DNA of 64,000 nucleotides from Methylocystis sp. ATCC 49242 (GTDB lineage Bacteria > Pseudomonadota > Alphaproteobacteria > Rhizobiales > Beijerinckiaceae): contig NZ_KE124774.1 in the NCBI RefSeq assembly GCF_000188155.2, forward strand, positions 2,238,356 through 2,302,355. The letters run 5' to 3'. Below the pieces are notes generated by a model, which saw only the letters and a program-made list of their open reading frames with translations, ran no database searches and was not told the origin of the DNA. This document shows positions 62,688-64,000 of the stretch, piece after piece (position 1 is the first letter of the stretch; the number at the start of each line of letters is the position of its first letter). The position numbers and the translations under genes are program-made.

Positions 62688-63190
62688 TTCGCCGCCGCCT
62701 TCCGACGAGCTTCGAGAATGGAGCCCGGCGCGACATAGCCGCGCTGATAGCTGCGCGCATGGGCGGCGCGGGCCGCGGCCCACTGCGATTCATCCTGACG
62801 CTCGGCGAGATCGTCGGGGATTTCGACCGTGTCGAAACCGCAGCCGAGCGCATGGGCGTATTGGTCCGCGAGCAGACGCCCGCTCGCGCGCAATTCGCCC
62901 TTGAAGCCGGCGCGGCGGATGAGACGCGCAAGCGAGAAGCCGCGACCGTCCGCAAAGGCGGGAAAAACGATGGAGACGAGGCCGAGGCGCGGCAAGGCGC
63001 TCGCCAGCGCGGAAGGCTCCGTCGTGTTCGGCACGATGACGCCGAGGCTCGCGCCGGGCGCGAGCGCTTCGAGCGAATGTTCGAGGCGCGGCAGCGAAAC
63101 GATGATCCTGCCGTCCTTCGGCAAGGCCTCTTCGTCGGCGAGCCGGCGCCAGCCGTCCTCGATGAAGCGGCCGTCAGATATCAGCGCCAT
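62684..63190 (-). CDS. DUF934 protein of the sulfite-reduction operon
   Basis: 168 residues. Standard partner of cysI and cysH in alphaproteobacteria; proposed to help sulfite reduction but not biochemically defined. ISLPRLEHSLEAL-type segment, LGLVSIVFPAFADGRGFSLA, LRRAGFKGELRA-type block and ADQYAHALGCGFDTVEIPDD match DUF934. GGAGG about 7 bases before ATG 63190; start overlaps the cysI 3' end by 17 bases and its stop overlaps cysH by ATGA. Confidence 0.92.
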   Translation of the reverse strand: MALISDGRFIEDGWRRLADEEALPKDGRIIVSLPRLEHSLEALAPGASLGVIVPNTTEPSALASALPRLGLVSIVFPAFADGRGFSLARLIRRAGFKGELRASGRLLADQYAHALGCGFDTVEIPDDLAERQDESQWAAARAAHARSYQRGYVAPGSILEARRKAAAK

Positions 63191-64000
63191 CTTCGCCCTC
63201 CCGCCGCACGGCGCTCTTGAATCGCGCATGGCCGACGCGCCGCCATGTTTCGATGAATGTCTCGCTTTCGCGTCGCTCGGCGAGATAGAAGTCGACGATA
63301 TGCTCGATCACGTCGGGAACCTGGTCCGCCGTCACGCCCGGGCCGAGAATTTCCCCGATCGACGCCGAGAGCGTCGGATCGCCGCCGAGCGTGATCTGAT
63401 AGGATTCCTGCCCCTTCTTTTCGAGGCCGAGAATGCCGATCGCGCCGACATGGTGATGGCCGCAGGCGTTGATGCAGCCCGAAATCTTGACGCCCAGCTT
63501 GCCGATGCGGCGCTGACGCGACAGGTCGGAGAAGCGCTTCGAGATCGCCTGCGCGACAGGGATCGATCGCGCAGTCGCCAGCGAACAGTAATCGAGACCC
63601 GGGCAGGAGATGATGTCGGAGACGAGGCCGGCGTTCGCCGTCGCCAGTCCCGCCTCGTCCAGCATGCGCCAGAGCGCGAACAGATCGTCCTGCTTCACAT
63701 GCGGCAGGATGATGTTTTGCTCGTGGGAGACGCGCAATTCGCCGAAGCCGAAGCGCTCGCTCGCCTCCGCCAGCACGCGCATCTGCTGCGAGGTCGCGTC
63801 GCCCGGAATGCCGCCGATGGGCTTCAGCGACACGGTGACGATGGCGTAGCCCGGAACCTTGTGGGGCGCGACATTCACATCGACGAAATTGCCGAAGGCC
63901 GGCGTCTCGATCCGCGCAGCGCGCAGCGCCTGCGACTCGGCGGGCAGCGCTTCATAGGGCGGCGGCGCGAAATAGGCCGCGATCCGCGCGAACTCGGCGG
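63174..64000 (-). CDS. cysI: Sulfite (or nitrite) reductase haemoprotein, C-terminal part (cut by window edge)
   Basis: About 274 C-terminal residues; the N-terminus is beyond the right edge. Ferredoxin-type sulfite reductase: siroheme/4Fe-4S cysteines in ISCPGLDYCSLATARS and SGCINACGHHHVGAIGILG. VSHEQNIILPHVKQDDLFAL belongs to the second half-domain. Sequence before the ATG at 63878 (FARIAAYFAPPPYEAL) continues the frame, so that ATG is not the start. Operon context with DUF934 and cysH makes sulfite the substrate. Confidence 0.95.
   Translation of the reverse strand, partial: AEFARIAAYFAPPPYEALPAESQALRAARIETPAFGNFVDVNVAPHKVPGYAIVTVSLKPIGGIPGDATSQQMRVLAEASERFGFGELRVSHEQNIILPHVKQDDLFALWRMLDEAGLATANAGLVSDIISCPGLDYCSLATARSIPVAQAISKRFSDLSRQRRIGKLGVKISGCINACGHHHVGAIGILGLEKKGQESYQITLGGDPTLSASIGEILGPGVTADQVPDVIEHIVDFYLAERRESETFIETWRRVGHARFKSAVRREGEDGADI

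Overview
The window is GC-rich, gene-dense chromosomal DNA of an alphaproteobacterium, most likely of the order Hyphomicrobiales (Rhizobiales) and perhaps close to Methylocystis or Methylosinus. This is inferred from the atpI-atpB-atpE-b'-b cluster with a duplicated b subunit, the IalB protein, the cysI-DUF934-cysH-cysD-cysN order, an L36 without zinc cysteines, and the look of the proteins. No methane-oxidation gene, rRNA, tRNA, CRISPR array, transposase or prophage was seen, so genus and lifestyle are not proven.

Layout. 1-1.6 kb: cytochrome c oxidase subunits II and I (I cut by the left edge). 1.9-3.1 kb: two secreted proteins. 3.1-5.8 kb: the F0 ATP synthase operon. 6.2-7.5 kb: a CPBP-type membrane protein and a ceramidase-like membrane protein. 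7.5-11.8 kb: smc and a ChaC cyclotransferase. 12.6-16.4 kb: glyQ, a DUF2778 L,D-transpeptidase-like protein coupled to an alpha/beta hydrolase, and a bacteriohemerythrin. 16.7-18.8 kb: a small membrane-anchored protein coupled to a chemoreceptor. 18.8-24.1 kb: TrmN6-like methyltransferase, polyprenyl diphosphate synthase, PsiF-like protein, a 57-residue membrane ORF, oligopeptidase B and a small secreted protein. 24.2-29.4 kb: metY and cobalamin genes (cobU-cbiD on minus, cbiB on plus) around an SmbP-like and a PEBP protein. 29.6-36.1 kb: PHA depolymerase, a group holding a methyltransferase and WcbI and GSCFA proteins, a DUF1772 protein and lpdA.

36.2-43.9 kb: a META-domain protein, a membrane protein, two related micropeptide genes, a YkuD lipoprotein, an HDAC-like hydrolase, a crescentin-like coiled-coil protein, rpmJ, and a TonB-dependent receptor behind a double Zur-like operator. 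44.0-51.8 kb: queC, a histidine kinase, GST, a UDG-family protein, kdsA, then a mostly minus-strand block with a Crp/Fnr regulator, queF and a DUF892 protein. 52.1-59.3 kb: eno, valS, polA. 59.4-64.0 kb: assimilatory sulfate reduction operon (cysI partial, DUF934, cysH, cysD, cysN). CysH carries the iron-sulfur cysteines of an APS reductase, so no APS kinase is needed; sulfide from this operon could feed MetY at 24.2 kb.

Most of the window is housekeeping. The points that stand out are the two micropeptides sharing a DFCxGYAIC tail with mostly synonymous codon differences, the CysN carrying a DUF2061-like membrane tail, the small protein-chemoreceptor pair, the GSCFA/WcbI/methyltransferase group, a hairpin that could mask the ribosome binding site of an HslJ-like gene, and the Zur-like double operator. 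Coordinates of start codons rest on Shine-Dalgarno inspection by eye; alternatives are given.
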